Position numbers and translations under genes: made by a program | Part shown: in pieces, positions 26,862 through 36,245 of the stretch | Numbering within the stretch: position 1 is the first letter of the stretch | Layout: each line of letters starts with the position of its first letter | Source: Limnohabitans sp. MMS-10A-178 | GTDB taxonomy: Bacteria > Pseudomonadota > Gammaproteobacteria > Burkholderiales > Burkholderiaceae_C | Assembly (NCBI RefSeq): GCF_003063375.1 | Contig: NZ_NERY01000002.1 | Coordinates: forward strand, 372,001 to 436,000 | Length of the DNA stretch: 64,000 nt | Direction of reading: 5' to 3' | The notes under the pieces: generated by a model | The model's input: the letters and a program-made list of their open reading frames with translations, nothing else | Databases searched by the model: none | Told to the model about the DNA's origin: nothing

Positions 26862-27854
26862 TCAGTCGAGCTTGAGACCAATGGTCTTGACGACTTTGGT
26901 GTAACGCGAAGCCTCTTCAGCAATCAATTTGGCAAACTGCTCGGGATTGTTGCTGATGGGGTCGGCACCGTTGCGTTCCATGGCTTGCTTGAAGTCGGCT
27001 GTTGGCACAATAGCCGCAAGTTCCCTGTGGAGTCGATCAATGATAGGACGGGGTGTGCCAGCGGGTGCAAATACGCCGAGCCACAGGCTAACTTCAAATC
27101 CGGGATAGCCAGACTCAGCTACTGTAGGTACATCGGGCAATGCGGGAGAGCGCTGGGTACTACCTACTGCGAGCGGCCGCAGTTTACCGGCCTTGGTGTG
27201 CTGCAAAAGCGCAGGCATTGAGCCAAACACGCTTTGAACCTCATTGGCGAGCAAGGCCAAGTCAGCCTGGGCATTGCCTTTGTAGGGCACATGCTGCAAG
27301 TTGGCTTGCCCAACATCTTTCAGCATCTCCATGGCCAAGTGAGTGGTAGAGCCATTGCCAGCAGAGGCATAGTTCAGTTTGCCAGGGTTTGCTTTGGCAA
27401 GCTCGACAAGTTCCTTCAGGTTGTTGGCCTTAACCTGTGGATTGACCACAAGCAGATAAGGTGTGATGGCAACCAAGGACACCGGTGCGAAGTCTCTGAT
27501 GGGGTTGTAGCCAAGCTTTGAGTAAGCTGCCGGCGCAACCGCATGGGTGCTGGTGGTGCCGATGCTGATGGTATAGCCGTCAGGTGTTGCCTTGGCTGCA
27601 ACATCAGCGCCAATTGTGCCGCCTGCTCCGCCTCGGTTGTCGACAATAACTTGCTGGCCCAGCCGTTCTGAAAGCTTCTGCGCTACAACTCGGCCCACAA
27701 TGTCTGTTGAACCTCCGGCTGGGAACGGAACGATCAGGCGTATGGGCTTGTTGGGGTAATCGGACTGCGCCAAAAGGGTGGCCGGAGCGGTAAGTACCGC
27801 CGCAGTCAAGGCGACGGCCAGCATACGGATCGAACTTGTGGTTTGCGATTTCAT
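26862..27854 (-). CDS. Bug family tripartite tricarboxylate transporter receptor
   Basis: The 330-residue receptor starts at ATG 27854 (MKSQTTSSIRM), chosen because GAGGA lies 8-9 bp upstream. A signal peptide ends near TLLAQ, and the mature part begins SDYPNKPIRLIVPFPAGGSTD. Motifs VDNRGGAGGTIGA and HVPYKG are present. It is the first gene of the hydratase cluster. With the second Bug gene two positions downstream, the cluster has two receptors for one enzyme, which may cover related acids. Confidence 0.92.
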   Translation of the reverse strand: MKSQTTSSIRMLAVALTAAVLTAPATLLAQSDYPNKPIRLIVPFPAGGSTDIVGRVVAQKLSERLGQQVIVDNRGGAGGTIGADVAAKATPDGYTISIGTTSTHAVAPAAYSKLGYNPIRDFAPVSLVAITPYLLVVNPQVKANNLKELVELAKANPGKLNYASAGNGSTTHLAMEMLKDVGQANLQHVPYKGNAQADLALLANEVQSVFGSMPALLQHTKAGKLRPLAVGSTQRSPALPDVPTVAESGYPGFEVSLWLGVFAPAGTPRPIIDRLHRELAAIVPTADFKQAMERNGADPISNNPEQFAKLIAEEASRYTKVVKTIGLKLD

Positions 27855-28088
27855 TGGCAGATTCCTCATAGTTAAACACTGATCAGGCTTTACAGCTGAT
27901 GCAAAACGATATGTTCGCAAAAAAATTCTAGCACCCTCATTCTTAAAAAGCCAATTGGAAGACGCGAATAAAACTCACGAAACATCTATCTATTTAGAGC
28001 ATCCCTAATCTATTCTTTAAATCGATCATTTTTCACTTTAATGAGATAAGCTGTTTCCCTACTGAAAGATGTCCCAAAGGAAACCCTC

Positions 28089-28511
28089 ATGCTTGTACGC
28101 CTCTTGTATGTCAGCCAGCCAGTGGGGCCTGTTACCACCACCATGACCACACTCATTTTGGAAAAATCTGATGCCAATAACAAGCAACAAGATATCACGG
28201 GTGTTTTGTGTCAGGGCTCTGGCTTGTGGATGCAAGTCTTAGAAGGCGAGCGTTCTAAAGTCAATTTGCTTTATTCAAAAATAATGGCAGATCGGAATCA
28301 CCACAATGTTCAACTGCTTTCAATGGAAGAAATTTCGCAAAGGCAGTTTGGCCAATGGTCTATGACGCTTGTCTATTTGTCTAAAGATGATCCTTTGGTT
28401 CAAATGGCACATCCCGAATTTGACCCCTATACAGCTTCTAGCAAAGATGCTTTTTTCATTCTGGATGAACTGATTAAAACAGGCAGCCCCATTCTCAACA
28501 CGCCATCCTGA
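28089..28511 (+). CDS. BLUF-domain blue-light sensor
   Basis: The 140-residue protein is a stand-alone BLUF domain that binds FAD and senses blue light. The key residues are in register with AppA: Y7 (RLLYVSQ), N31, Q49 (LWMQVLEGE), W90 and M92 (FGQWSM). A C-terminal tail of about 40 residues (YTASSKDAFFILDEL) carries the output helices. There is no effector domain, so it must signal through a partner protein, which I cannot identify. The following PACE gene is 46 bp away and could be co-transcribed. Confidence 0.93.
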   Translation: MLVRLLYVSQPVGPVTTTMTTLILEKSDANNKQQDITGVLCQGSGLWMQVLEGERSKVNLLYSKIMADRNHHNVQLLSMEEISQRQFGQWSMTLVYLSKDDPLVQMAHPEFDPYTASSKDAFFILDELIKTGSPILNTPS

Positions 28512-28557
28512 TGAGCCAATCTTTCATTAACAATCAAATCAAATTGCCTAGCCCCAT

Positions 28558-28998
28558 ATGAACCTGCAAGGCACAAAACGTAAGATCACTTACGTTGCAA
28601 GTTACGAGGCCTTTGCTTTCTTATTCGGCACGCTTGGCTTTTTTAGCTTCAGTGACAGCAGCCTCGAGCGTGCAGGTGCCCTGGCTGTGTTCGGATCTCT
28701 GTTTGCGGTAAGTTGGAACTTTGCATACAACGCCCTTTTTGAGCGATGGGAAGCAAAAAGAACAACGCGTGGCCGCGGCTTTGGACGGCGTGTTCTTCAC
28801 GCAGTGGGCTTTGAAGTTGGCTTTTTGGCTGTACTCCTGCCAGCTGCAGCATGGTGGCTAGAGATCAGTTATCTTCACTCCTTTGCACTCAACCTTGGCT
28901 TGAACATTTTCTTTTTGGTCTACACATTCGTCTTTACATGGTGCTTTGATCGGGTGTTTGGGCTACCAGCATCTGCAGCAACGCCTGCTAGCCCGTGA
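28558..28998 (+). CDS. PACE efflux transporter (AceI-like)
   Basis: The 146-residue membrane protein has two tandem bacterial transmembrane pair domains, four helices in all. The repeated motifs are visible as WNFAYNALFERWE in the first half and YTFVFTWCFDRVFG in the second. A conserved helix 1 glutamate is in SYEAFAF. PACE proteins export chlorhexidine and similar biocides, with natural substrates thought to be polyamines. The short C-terminal tail PASAATPASP is not conserved. Confidence 0.92.
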   Translation: MNLQGTKRKITYVASYEAFAFLFGTLGFFSFSDSSLERAGALAVFGSLFAVSWNFAYNALFERWEAKRTTRGRGFGRRVLHAVGFEVGFLAVLLPAAAWWLEISYLHSFALNLGLNIFFLVYTFVFTWCFDRVFGLPASAATPASP

Positions 28999-29150
28999 TC
29001 TTTCAAATGCTAGCTGCAAGTGAGTAATCTTCAGTGTTCACTCAGTAAACTAATCTCGCCCCCATCGAGCGCCCTATTGCTTTAACAAATCGCGTTCCAG
29101 ATGCACCAAGAAAAGGAACGATTTTCCAAGTTCAGATTTTTCTGACCACT

Positions 29151-30128
29151 TCAAGTGTTACCAACTTCATAGCCAAGCCGCCTGCGTGCCGCAACATATT
29201 CACCATGCAACTTGCTAACAAATTGCTTGGTGCTCAATACTTGACTGATGGCACCAATGCCCTGCCCGCTCCCCCAAATATCTTTCCAAACCTTGGGTTT
29301 ACCAGCTTGGCCTGAAGAAAAATTCATTGTTTTTTCTTCATTGACAGGCAAATTTTCTGGATCGAGACCAGCATTTCGAATACTGGCTTTTAAATAGTTG
29401 CCATAGACGCCAGTGAAAAAATTGGAATACACCACATCGTCTGATGTTCCATCAATGATTGCCTGCTTGTAGACGTCACTGGCTCGGGCCTCCTCGGTTG
29501 CAATGAATGCAGACCCCATGTAGGCAAAATCGGCGCCCATTGCTTGAGCTGCCAAAATTGAATTGCCATTGGCAATGGAACCACTTAGGGCTATGGGCCC
29601 ATCGAACCACTGGCGCAGCTCTTGCATCAGCGCAAATGGACTCTTGGTACCCGCATGCCCACCCGCACCAGCTGCAACGGCAATCAAGCCGTCGGCTCCT
29701 TTGTCGATGGCTTTCTTGGCAAAGGTATTGTTGATGATGTCGTGCATGACCATGCCGCCATAGGCATGAACTGCTTCATTGACTTCCTCGCGTGCGCCTA
29801 AAGATGTAATGACCAAGGGCACTTTGAAATGCGCAATGATCTCCATGTCTTGCGCCAAACGATCGTTACTTTTGTGCACAATTTGATTGATGGCAAATGG
29901 CGCTGCAGGCTGACTTGGAAAGTCGCGATTGTGCGCAGCCAGTGTCAATGTAATTTCTTCAAGCCAATCTTTAAGAAGTTCAGCAGGCCTTGCATTGAGC
30001 GCTGGCATTGAGCCCACCACACCCGCCTTGCATTGCTCAATGACCAAAGGCGGTTGGCTGATAATGAACATGGGCGAGCAAATTACAGGCAAGCGCAGAT
30101 TTGAAAAGAGAGAGTGATTTTTTTCCAT
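29151..30128 (-). CDS. nitronate monooxygenase-type flavin oxidoreductase
   Basis: The 325-residue TIM-barrel FMN protein begins LRLPVICSPMFIISQPPLV and includes the phosphate-binding GADGLIAVAAGAGGHAG and ALSGSIANGNSILAAQAMGADFAYMG. Members oxidise nitronates or reduce enones and enoyl-type substrates with FMN. It ends the operon CoA ligase, two acyl-CoA dehydrogenases, oxidoreductase, so an enoate-reductase or 2-nitropropane-type role in acyl catabolism is possible. The ATG at 30128 is 18 bp after the acyl-CoA dehydrogenase stop. Confidence 0.88.
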   Translation of the reverse strand: MEKNHSLFSNLRLPVICSPMFIISQPPLVIEQCKAGVVGSMPALNARPAELLKDWLEEITLTLAAHNRDFPSQPAAPFAINQIVHKSNDRLAQDMEIIAHFKVPLVITSLGAREEVNEAVHAYGGMVMHDIINNTFAKKAIDKGADGLIAVAAGAGGHAGTKSPFALMQELRQWFDGPIALSGSIANGNSILAAQAMGADFAYMGSAFIATEEARASDVYKQAIIDGTSDDVVYSNFFTGVYGNYLKASIRNAGLDPENLPVNEEKTMNFSSGQAGKPKVWKDIWGSGQGIGAISQVLSTKQFVSKLHGEYVAARRRLGYEVGNT

Positions 30129-30146
30129 ATTGTCTTCGTCTAAATT

Positions 30147-31265
30147 TCAAGTCAGGTCAGCGTATCGTTCCAAATGGTGATCTGCATCCCCAAATTGCTG
30201 CGCAATCATCGTTAAGCGGCGAAAGGTGTGCGACACCTTGAGCTCTTCAGTCATTCCCATACCACCGTGCAATTGCACAGACTCCTGGCTAACTAGGCGC
30301 GAAGCATCTGCAATTTTGATCTTTGCCGCAGAAACAACTCTTGCGCGTTCTTTAGAGTTAGTCGTGTCATCCACTTTGCTGGCGGCCAAGATGGCCATTG
30401 AACGAGCTTGTTCGGTTGTGATGTACATCTCTACCATTCGGTGCTGCAAAGCTTGAAATGATGCAATCGGCACACCAAACTGCTTGCGCTGTTTCATGTA
30501 ATCTAGCGTGGCGTCGTTGGCGCTTTTCATCGCGCCAACCGCTTCTGCACACAACAAGGCTGTAGCAAAGTCTGTGGCCTCTTCTATGAAGGGCATTGCA
30601 GCGCCATCGCCACCCAGCATCGCATCTGAATGCAATGTGACATTTGAAAATGCAACATCAGCTACCCGAAATCCGTCTACAGTGCGACTCGGATTCAATT
30701 CAACGCCCGCTGCCTTGGTGTCGACAATAAAGAGAGTAACGCCTTGGGGAGTAAGCGCAGAAACAAGCAAGTGACGAGCCGCAGCAGCCCCAGTGACAAG
30801 ACACTTTCGACCATTGAGAACCCAAGCTCCTGCGCTGGATTTGGCAACAGTAAGCTGAGGTGCCAATTGATAGCGATGTCCTTGCTCCAAGTAGGCAAAC
30901 GCCAGTCTTTCGGAACCATCGATCAAACCTGGCAATAACTTTGCACGCTGTGCATCAGACCCCATGCGAGATACAAGACGCCCTGCCAACCCGACATTGT
31001 CTAAGAAGGGCTCGACAACCAGCGCCTCGCCCATGGCTTCCATGACCGCCATCAAGTCCATTGCGCCACCACCAAAACCATTGTCGGCTTCTGCGATGGC
31101 CATGGCTGTCAACCCCATATCGGCAAAATTTTGCCAAACAGTATCACTCACCCCAGATTCAGAATTGATGATGGCTTTGCGCTTTTCAAAATTGTATTCA
31201 TTGCTGAGATACCTGCTAACAGAATCAGCCAATTGTTTCTGTTCTGGTGTGAGTTCAAAGTTCAT
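30147..31265 (-). CDS. acyl-CoA dehydrogenase family protein
   Basis: The 372-residue FAD enzyme has the N-terminal helical domain (FELTPEQKQLADSVSRYL), the central beta domain with LNGRKCLVTGA, and the C-terminal helices with QLHGGMGMTEELKVSHTFRR. It probably oxidises a branched or cyclic acyl-CoA to the enoyl-CoA and hands electrons to ETF. The 9-bp spacing to the preceding dehydrogenase suggests a heteromeric enzyme, as in steroid-ring acyl-CoA dehydrogenases where two different subunits form an alpha2beta2 complex. That last point is inference. Confidence 0.93.
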   Translation of the reverse strand: MNFELTPEQKQLADSVSRYLSNEYNFEKRKAIINSESGVSDTVWQNFADMGLTAMAIAEADNGFGGGAMDLMAVMEAMGEALVVEPFLDNVGLAGRLVSRMGSDAQRAKLLPGLIDGSERLAFAYLEQGHRYQLAPQLTVAKSSAGAWVLNGRKCLVTGAAAARHLLVSALTPQGVTLFIVDTKAAGVELNPSRTVDGFRVADVAFSNVTLHSDAMLGGDGAAMPFIEEATDFATALLCAEAVGAMKSANDATLDYMKQRKQFGVPIASFQALQHRMVEMYITTEQARSMAILAASKVDDTTNSKERARVVSAAKIKIADASRLVSQESVQLHGGMGMTEELKVSHTFRRLTMIAQQFGDADHHLERYADLT

Positions 31266-31274
31266 CGATTTTCC

Positions 31275-32456
31275 TCACAAGCCCAAGCTCATCTTTGCAA
31301 TGATGTTGCGCTGAATTTCATTCGATCCGGCATAAATGCTGGCCTTGCGAAAATTAAAGTAGCGCGGTGCCAAACGCGATGTGAAGGAGTCAATCGATCC
31401 ATGCGATACAGACTTAAAGGGTTGCGCATGGGGGCCGGCAGCCTGCATAGCCAACTCGGTAATCATTTGCTGAATCTCGGTGCCACGAATCTTAAGCATC
31501 GACACATCAGCGCCTGGCGCTTGGCCTGTTCGTCGCATCTGATCTAAAAATCGCATTGAAGTAATTTCCAGTGCATCAAGTTCAATCTCTACGCGAGATA
31601 TCTTGTCTTTAAAACGCAAATCTTCAATGAGTGGCTTGCCGTTTTTCAGTTCACGCTGTGCCAATGCCCGCAAAGCAGCTAGCTCTCGTCTGCTAGCGCC
31701 AACACTTCCGGACCCCATTCGCTCATGACCAAGCAAATACTTGGCAACAGTCCATCCTTTGTTTTCCTCGTAAACTAAATTCTGAACAGGTACTTTGACG
31801 TTGTCGAAAAAAATCTCATTCACTTCGTGTCCGCCATCCATCAAAATCAAAGGACGAACAGTGATGCCAGGCGTTTCCATGTTCATCAAGATGAAGCTGA
31901 TGCCTTCTTGACGCTTTTCGGCAAGTGGGTCTGTGCGAACCAGACAAAAAATCCAGTCCCCGTGTTGACCCATTGTGGTCCAAATCTTTTGGCCATTGAT
32001 CACGTAGTGATCGCCAACCCGTTCAGCGCGTGTTTTAACTGCCGCCAAATCAGAGCCAGCACCTGGCTCAGAATATCCTTGCACCCAAAAGTCATCACCC
32101 TCCCGGATGCGAGGCAAGTACTGTTCTTTTTGGGCAGACGTGCCAAACTTCAAGAGCACGGGGGCACACATGGCTGGACCAAAGGGCGGCAATCTGGGCG
32201 CGCCTGCCAATGCGAATTCTTCGTCGTAAATATAGCGTTGGGTCATGTCCCAACCTGTACCGCCCCACTCCACCGGCCAATGCGGCACTGACCAACCCTT
32301 GGCCGCCAAAATCTTGTGCCAACGCTGGTAGTCTTCTTTGGTCAGTTCTTGATAGCTAACCACTTTTTGGCGAATATCTTCAGGTAAATTGAATTTGAGC
32401 CAGTGATGAACTTCTTCTCGAAACTTTGTCTCTTCTTGAGAGTAATTTAAGTCCAT
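31275..32456 (-). CDS. acyl-CoA dehydrogenase family protein
   Basis: The 393-residue enzyme has QGYSEPGAGSDLAAVKTRAE at the FAD/substrate region, the NGQKIWTT beta strand and a C-terminal GSNEIQRNIIAKMSLGL. The glutamate position near the active site cannot be confirmed by eye. It is 51 bp after the CoA-ligase stop and 9 bp before the second dehydrogenase. The pair, the ligase and the oxidoreductase form an operon for degrading an unknown carboxylic acid. Confidence 0.94.
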   Translation of the reverse strand: MDLNYSQEETKFREEVHHWLKFNLPEDIRQKVVSYQELTKEDYQRWHKILAAKGWSVPHWPVEWGGTGWDMTQRYIYDEEFALAGAPRLPPFGPAMCAPVLLKFGTSAQKEQYLPRIREGDDFWVQGYSEPGAGSDLAAVKTRAERVGDHYVINGQKIWTTMGQHGDWIFCLVRTDPLAEKRQEGISFILMNMETPGITVRPLILMDGGHEVNEIFFDNVKVPVQNLVYEENKGWTVAKYLLGHERMGSGSVGASRRELAALRALAQRELKNGKPLIEDLRFKDKISRVEIELDALEITSMRFLDQMRRTGQAPGADVSMLKIRGTEIQQMITELAMQAAGPHAQPFKSVSHGSIDSFTSRLAPRYFNFRKASIYAGSNEIQRNIIAKMSLGL

Positions 32457-32507
32457 TTTTTGCCTTCTTTAATGGGTAGTTTGTATTTGCTTGCATGGAC
32501 TGAAAGC

Positions 32508-34055
32508 TCAAACTCGCCGTGATTGACCTTGCCAATGTTGGTCGCGAAGACGCCGCTTGGCGATTTTTCCGGAGTCGTCGCGTGGCAACGGCGCTAAGTC
32601 AAAGCTTCGGGGTACCTTGAATGCTGCGAGCCCAGCCTGCAACCATGCTTGCATATCTACCAAAGTGGGGGCAGCACCTGGAAGTGGCTCTACGACAGCA
32701 TGCAAACGTTCACCAAACTCAGGATCTGGAACACCGAATACAGCGCAATCAGCAACACCAGGACATGAAAGCAAGCGGTGTTCTATTTCAGCAGGATAGA
32801 TATTGACGCCGCCAGAGATAACCATGTCTGATGCACGATCACACAAATAAAGATAGCCATCCTCGTCTAGGTATCCCATGTCGCCCAAACAAATCAGTCC
32901 ATCGCGTTCAATGGCGCGCCGCGCAGCCTCGTTGTGTCGGTAAGTGAAGTCAGGATAAATGGGTTGCCGCACATAAACTAGACCAACCTCACCCGTAGGA
33001 AGCCGTTCACCCGCTTCGCTCAAGATACGAACTTTGGCATCCAACACTGGGCGGCCTGCACTGCCCGGGCGCTGAAGAGCTTCAGCCGAGCTAATGGAAG
33101 TGATCATGCCCGCCTCACTTGAAGCGTAGGTTTCATTGATGATGGGGCCAAACCACTCGATCATTGATCGCTTCACATCGGGGGCGCAAGGAGAACCAGT
33201 GGATGCCACGAAACGCAAAGAGGAGATGTCGTATCGCTTGCGCACTACTTCAGGTAGACGCAGTAGCCTCACGTACATGATGGGTACCAAATACACGACA
33301 TCAATGCGATAGCGCTCAATGAGGGCCAGCAGTTGCTCCGCATCAAAGTGCGGCATGAGCACCACACATTCAGCAAGTCGAAGGGAGTTCTGAAGGAAAG
33401 TACTAGGTCCACTGTGGTAAAGCGGTGCAGGCACTAGGGAGCGGCAACCGGAAGAAATTCCGAGTGCCAGTTCAACCAATTGCTTGGTTCGAACTAGGCG
33501 CGCTTGAATTTCTGCTACAGGGATACGGTCGCGTACAACGCCCTTGGGCCGACCAGTCGTTCCGGAGGTGTAAACCATATGACCGCCAGGCGACACCAGA
33601 GGGCCGCTGTAAGCAGGCTGAGCAGTTAACCAAGTTTCGTAGGGCAGAGAAGTTGGGGAAAGACTTTGGCCAACTGACAATACTGCAACACTTTGTGGCA
33701 CTACATGACTGATGCCATCCAAAAGGTCACCATGCGCCAACAAAGCTTTCGCGCCGCTGTCCAACAGCAGCACACTGACCTCGTCTGCAGTAAAGTGCCA
33801 GTTGATTGGGCAAAAGCTGATCCCAGTTTGACGGCAAGCATGGATGACGTCAACAAACAACTCGGAATTTCGCAACAAAACCGCCAAGACATCACCTTCG
33901 CGCAAGCCCAAGGAAATTAAGCCACCGGCTAATTGAGCACCTCGAGTGGTCTGGGTTGCAGCATCCAGGACACAGTTTTCAAAATGAAATGTTGCACTCA
34001 CGCTTAGCAATTCTCTGCTTTCTGCATTGCTGGAATTCGTTGGCCGCATTGGCAT
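32508..34055 (-). CDS. AMP-dependent acyl-CoA synthetase/ligase
   Basis: The 515-residue ANL-superfamily enzyme activates a carboxylic acid to its CoA thioester through an acyl-AMP. The P-loop MVYTSGTTGRPKGVV, the A5-type NETYASSEAG and A8 LCDRASDMVISGGVNIYPAEIE are intact, and the C-terminal lysine is in DDSGKIAKRRLRD. Family members act on fatty, aromatic or bile-type acids. It leads the minus-strand acyl-CoA operon and lies back to back with an alpha/beta hydrolase gene. ATG 34049 is an alternative start two codons in. Confidence 0.92.
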   Translation of the reverse strand: MPMRPTNSSNAESRELLSVSATFHFENCVLDAATQTTRGAQLAGGLISLGLREGDVLAVLLRNSELFVDVIHACRQTGISFCPINWHFTADEVSVLLLDSGAKALLAHGDLLDGISHVVPQSVAVLSVGQSLSPTSLPYETWLTAQPAYSGPLVSPGGHMVYTSGTTGRPKGVVRDRIPVAEIQARLVRTKQLVELALGISSGCRSLVPAPLYHSGPSTFLQNSLRLAECVVLMPHFDAEQLLALIERYRIDVVYLVPIMYVRLLRLPEVVRKRYDISSLRFVASTGSPCAPDVKRSMIEWFGPIINETYASSEAGMITSISSAEALQRPGSAGRPVLDAKVRILSEAGERLPTGEVGLVYVRQPIYPDFTYRHNEAARRAIERDGLICLGDMGYLDEDGYLYLCDRASDMVISGGVNIYPAEIEHRLLSCPGVADCAVFGVPDPEFGERLHAVVEPLPGAAPTLVDMQAWLQAGLAAFKVPRSFDLAPLPRDDSGKIAKRRLRDQHWQGQSRRV

Positions 34056-34274
34056 TTTTTGGATCGTTAAATTGGATTTAGGTTTCCATCCTAAAAAGAA
34101 TTACTCAAATTAGCCAATTATCTTCACTGATGCTGAACATTAGTGAACCTGATAAGCAACAGGCTCAAGGAACCACATCAAAATTCTTGATACACAAAAT
34201 CACATCAAATAATTTGTACTCAATCGAGCGCTTGCTTAGCATGTTTATCTTCTAAAACAACTTGGATCAATGCC

Positions 34275-35183
34275 ATGACTACAAGCCATCCCAAACAAGA
34301 AGCTATTCATTTTTATGCAGATGGTCTAAAAATAGCCGGTCACTTTACGCCAGCTTTAGGCGCCAAACCAGGAAGCCGTAGTCCTACTATCGTTTGCATT
34401 CATGGCTATACCGGTCGCAAAGAAATCTATATGCCAGGCTACATACGCGAGTTGACGGCTGCAGGCTTTAATGCCTTAGAGTTTTACCACCGTGGATACG
34501 GAGACAGCGAAGGCGTCAGATTGCGCTGCAAGCCATGGGATCAAGTCACCGACATTCACAGCGCCGTCATCTATTTGCGACAAAGACCTGATGTCGATCC
34601 CGACCGCATAGGACTTTATGGAACCAGCTATGGTGGGTCGACCGGCATGGCGGCCACCGCATTGGATGAAACGATTCGTTGTGCTGTGGCTGTAGGGTCA
34701 TTTGCCGATGGTCTAAGAAACTCCTACAACCTCAGAACCTACTCCGACAGACTCGATTGGGAGGAGGTCAAGAAGATTGATCGCATCGAGCGAGTAATGA
34801 CTGGAAAATCACGCCGCATTCCTTATGGTGAGTTAGCACCTTCTGGTCGCGCCGAGCGCGACTCTATTTCGACCATGTACAAGGTCGATGAGAAATACCC
34901 TGAAGGCTACCCCATTGAAAATTCCGATCATGCAGCTGGGTTTTCACCTGAACAATATGTTGATCGAATTTCACCTAGACCCGTTCTTTTTGTGCATACA
35001 GAAAAAGACACCATGGTTGCAGTTTCAGAATCAAAGCACTTTTATGAGAAGGCAAAAGAGCCCAAAAAACTGATCATTATTCCCAATGCAAACCATGTTG
35101 ATGTTTATGAACCACGTAACCCTGAAGTCTTCAAAGTGGTTGTAGGGCACATGATTGATTTTTTCAATCTTCATTTGAAATAA
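34275..35183 (+). CDS. alpha/beta hydrolase (first of a tandem pair)
   Basis: The 302-residue cytosolic hydrolase has the nucleophile elbow GTSYGG, an acid residue in HTEKDTMV and the catalytic histidine in NANHVDVYEP, plus an oxyanion region HGYTGRKEIYMPGY. It is closely related in sequence to the next gene, so the pair arose by duplication. The substrate is unknown; the neighbouring CoA ligase and Bug receptor suggest an ester, amide or ring-cleavage product. Confidence 0.9.
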   Translation: MTTSHPKQEAIHFYADGLKIAGHFTPALGAKPGSRSPTIVCIHGYTGRKEIYMPGYIRELTAAGFNALEFYHRGYGDSEGVRLRCKPWDQVTDIHSAVIYLRQRPDVDPDRIGLYGTSYGGSTGMAATALDETIRCAVAVGSFADGLRNSYNLRTYSDRLDWEEVKKIDRIERVMTGKSRRIPYGELAPSGRAERDSISTMYKVDEKYPEGYPIENSDHAAGFSPEQYVDRISPRPVLFVHTEKDTMVAVSESKHFYEKAKEPKKLIIIPNANHVDVYEPRNPEVFKVVVGHMIDFFNLHLK

Positions 35184-35296
35184 ATGAATGGATCATGCTT
35201 TCTGATTGAGACCATCAAATCTAATGATTTGCAATGGGTAAATCTTGATCTTAGGATGAACTTCATAAATTCCCGCCATTCATCTAGGGGACAGTC

Positions 35297-36214
35297 ATGT
35301 CAGACAAAACTTACCAACCGAAACATGAAGAAATTCACTTCTACAGTGATGGATTGAAAATAAGCGGTCAATTCACCAGGGCTGCTGGGGCGCAGGACGG
35401 GCAAGCTATGCCAACTATTGTCTGTTTGCACGGGTACACCGGACGCAAAGAAATTTACATGCCAGGCTATGTTCGCGAACTTTCTGCAGCAGGTTTCAAC
35501 ACCTTGGATTTTCATCATCGGGGATTTGGCGAAAGTGAAGGTATCAGGCTTAAAAATAAACCTTGGGATCAGGTGACCGATGTTTTAAGTGCCATGATTT
35601 ATTTGCGCCAAAGACCTGATGTAGACGCCAACCGCATTGGCTTATACGGAACAAGCTTTGGCGGCACTGTTGGCATGATGGCAACAGCTCACGACGAAAA
35701 CATTCGATGTGCTGTTTCAGTTGGATCATCTGCCGACTGCGGAAGAAGTGCAAAAGACAAGCGAACCTACTCTCAGCGCCTTGACTGGGAAGACATGATG
35801 AAAATTGATCGCATTGAAAGAGTGATGACCGGTCAATCTAGGCGTGTGCCATACGATGAATTGGTTCCATCAGGCCGAGCAGAAGCAGACTCGATTGTCA
35901 CGATGTACAAAGTTGCCGAAAAGTATCCCGAGGGTTATCCCTTGGAAAACTATGACCACTTGCAGGATTTTGCGCCAGAAAATTATCTAGATCGCATTAC
36001 GCCACGTCCCCTGATGTTTATACATACAGAGCGCGACACCATTGTTTCTGTCTTTGAAGCAAAGAGCTTTTATGCCAAAGCTCATGAGCCCAAGAAGTTA
36101 GTGATTATTCCAAACGCAAACCATGTCGATGTGTATGAGCCTCGCAACCCTGAAATTTTTCAGGTTGTTGTGAATCATATGAAAGCATTTTTCAAAGAGT
36201 CTTTAAGCAAATAG
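35297..36214 (+). CDS. alpha/beta hydrolase (second of a tandem pair)
   Basis: The 305-residue hydrolase shares the same layout as its upstream paralogue: HGYTGRKEIYMPGYVREL, GLYGTSFGGTVGM (nucleophile serine), HTERDTIVS and NANHVDVYEPRNPEIF. The lid region (residues about 150-215) is well conserved between copies, which argues for similar substrates. AGGGG lies close before the ATG. It is followed by a Bug receptor 31 bp away, so hydrolase and uptake receptor are probably co-expressed. Confidence 0.9.
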   Translation: MSDKTYQPKHEEIHFYSDGLKISGQFTRAAGAQDGQAMPTIVCLHGYTGRKEIYMPGYVRELSAAGFNTLDFHHRGFGESEGIRLKNKPWDQVTDVLSAMIYLRQRPDVDANRIGLYGTSFGGTVGMMATAHDENIRCAVSVGSSADCGRSAKDKRTYSQRLDWEDMMKIDRIERVMTGQSRRVPYDELVPSGRAEADSIVTMYKVAEKYPEGYPLENYDHLQDFAPENYLDRITPRPLMFIHTERDTIVSVFEAKSFYAKAHEPKKLVIIPNANHVDVYEPRNPEIFQVVVNHMKAFFKESLSK

Positions 36215-36245
36215 GCAAGAAATTTTTTAAAAGGATTTCAACATC

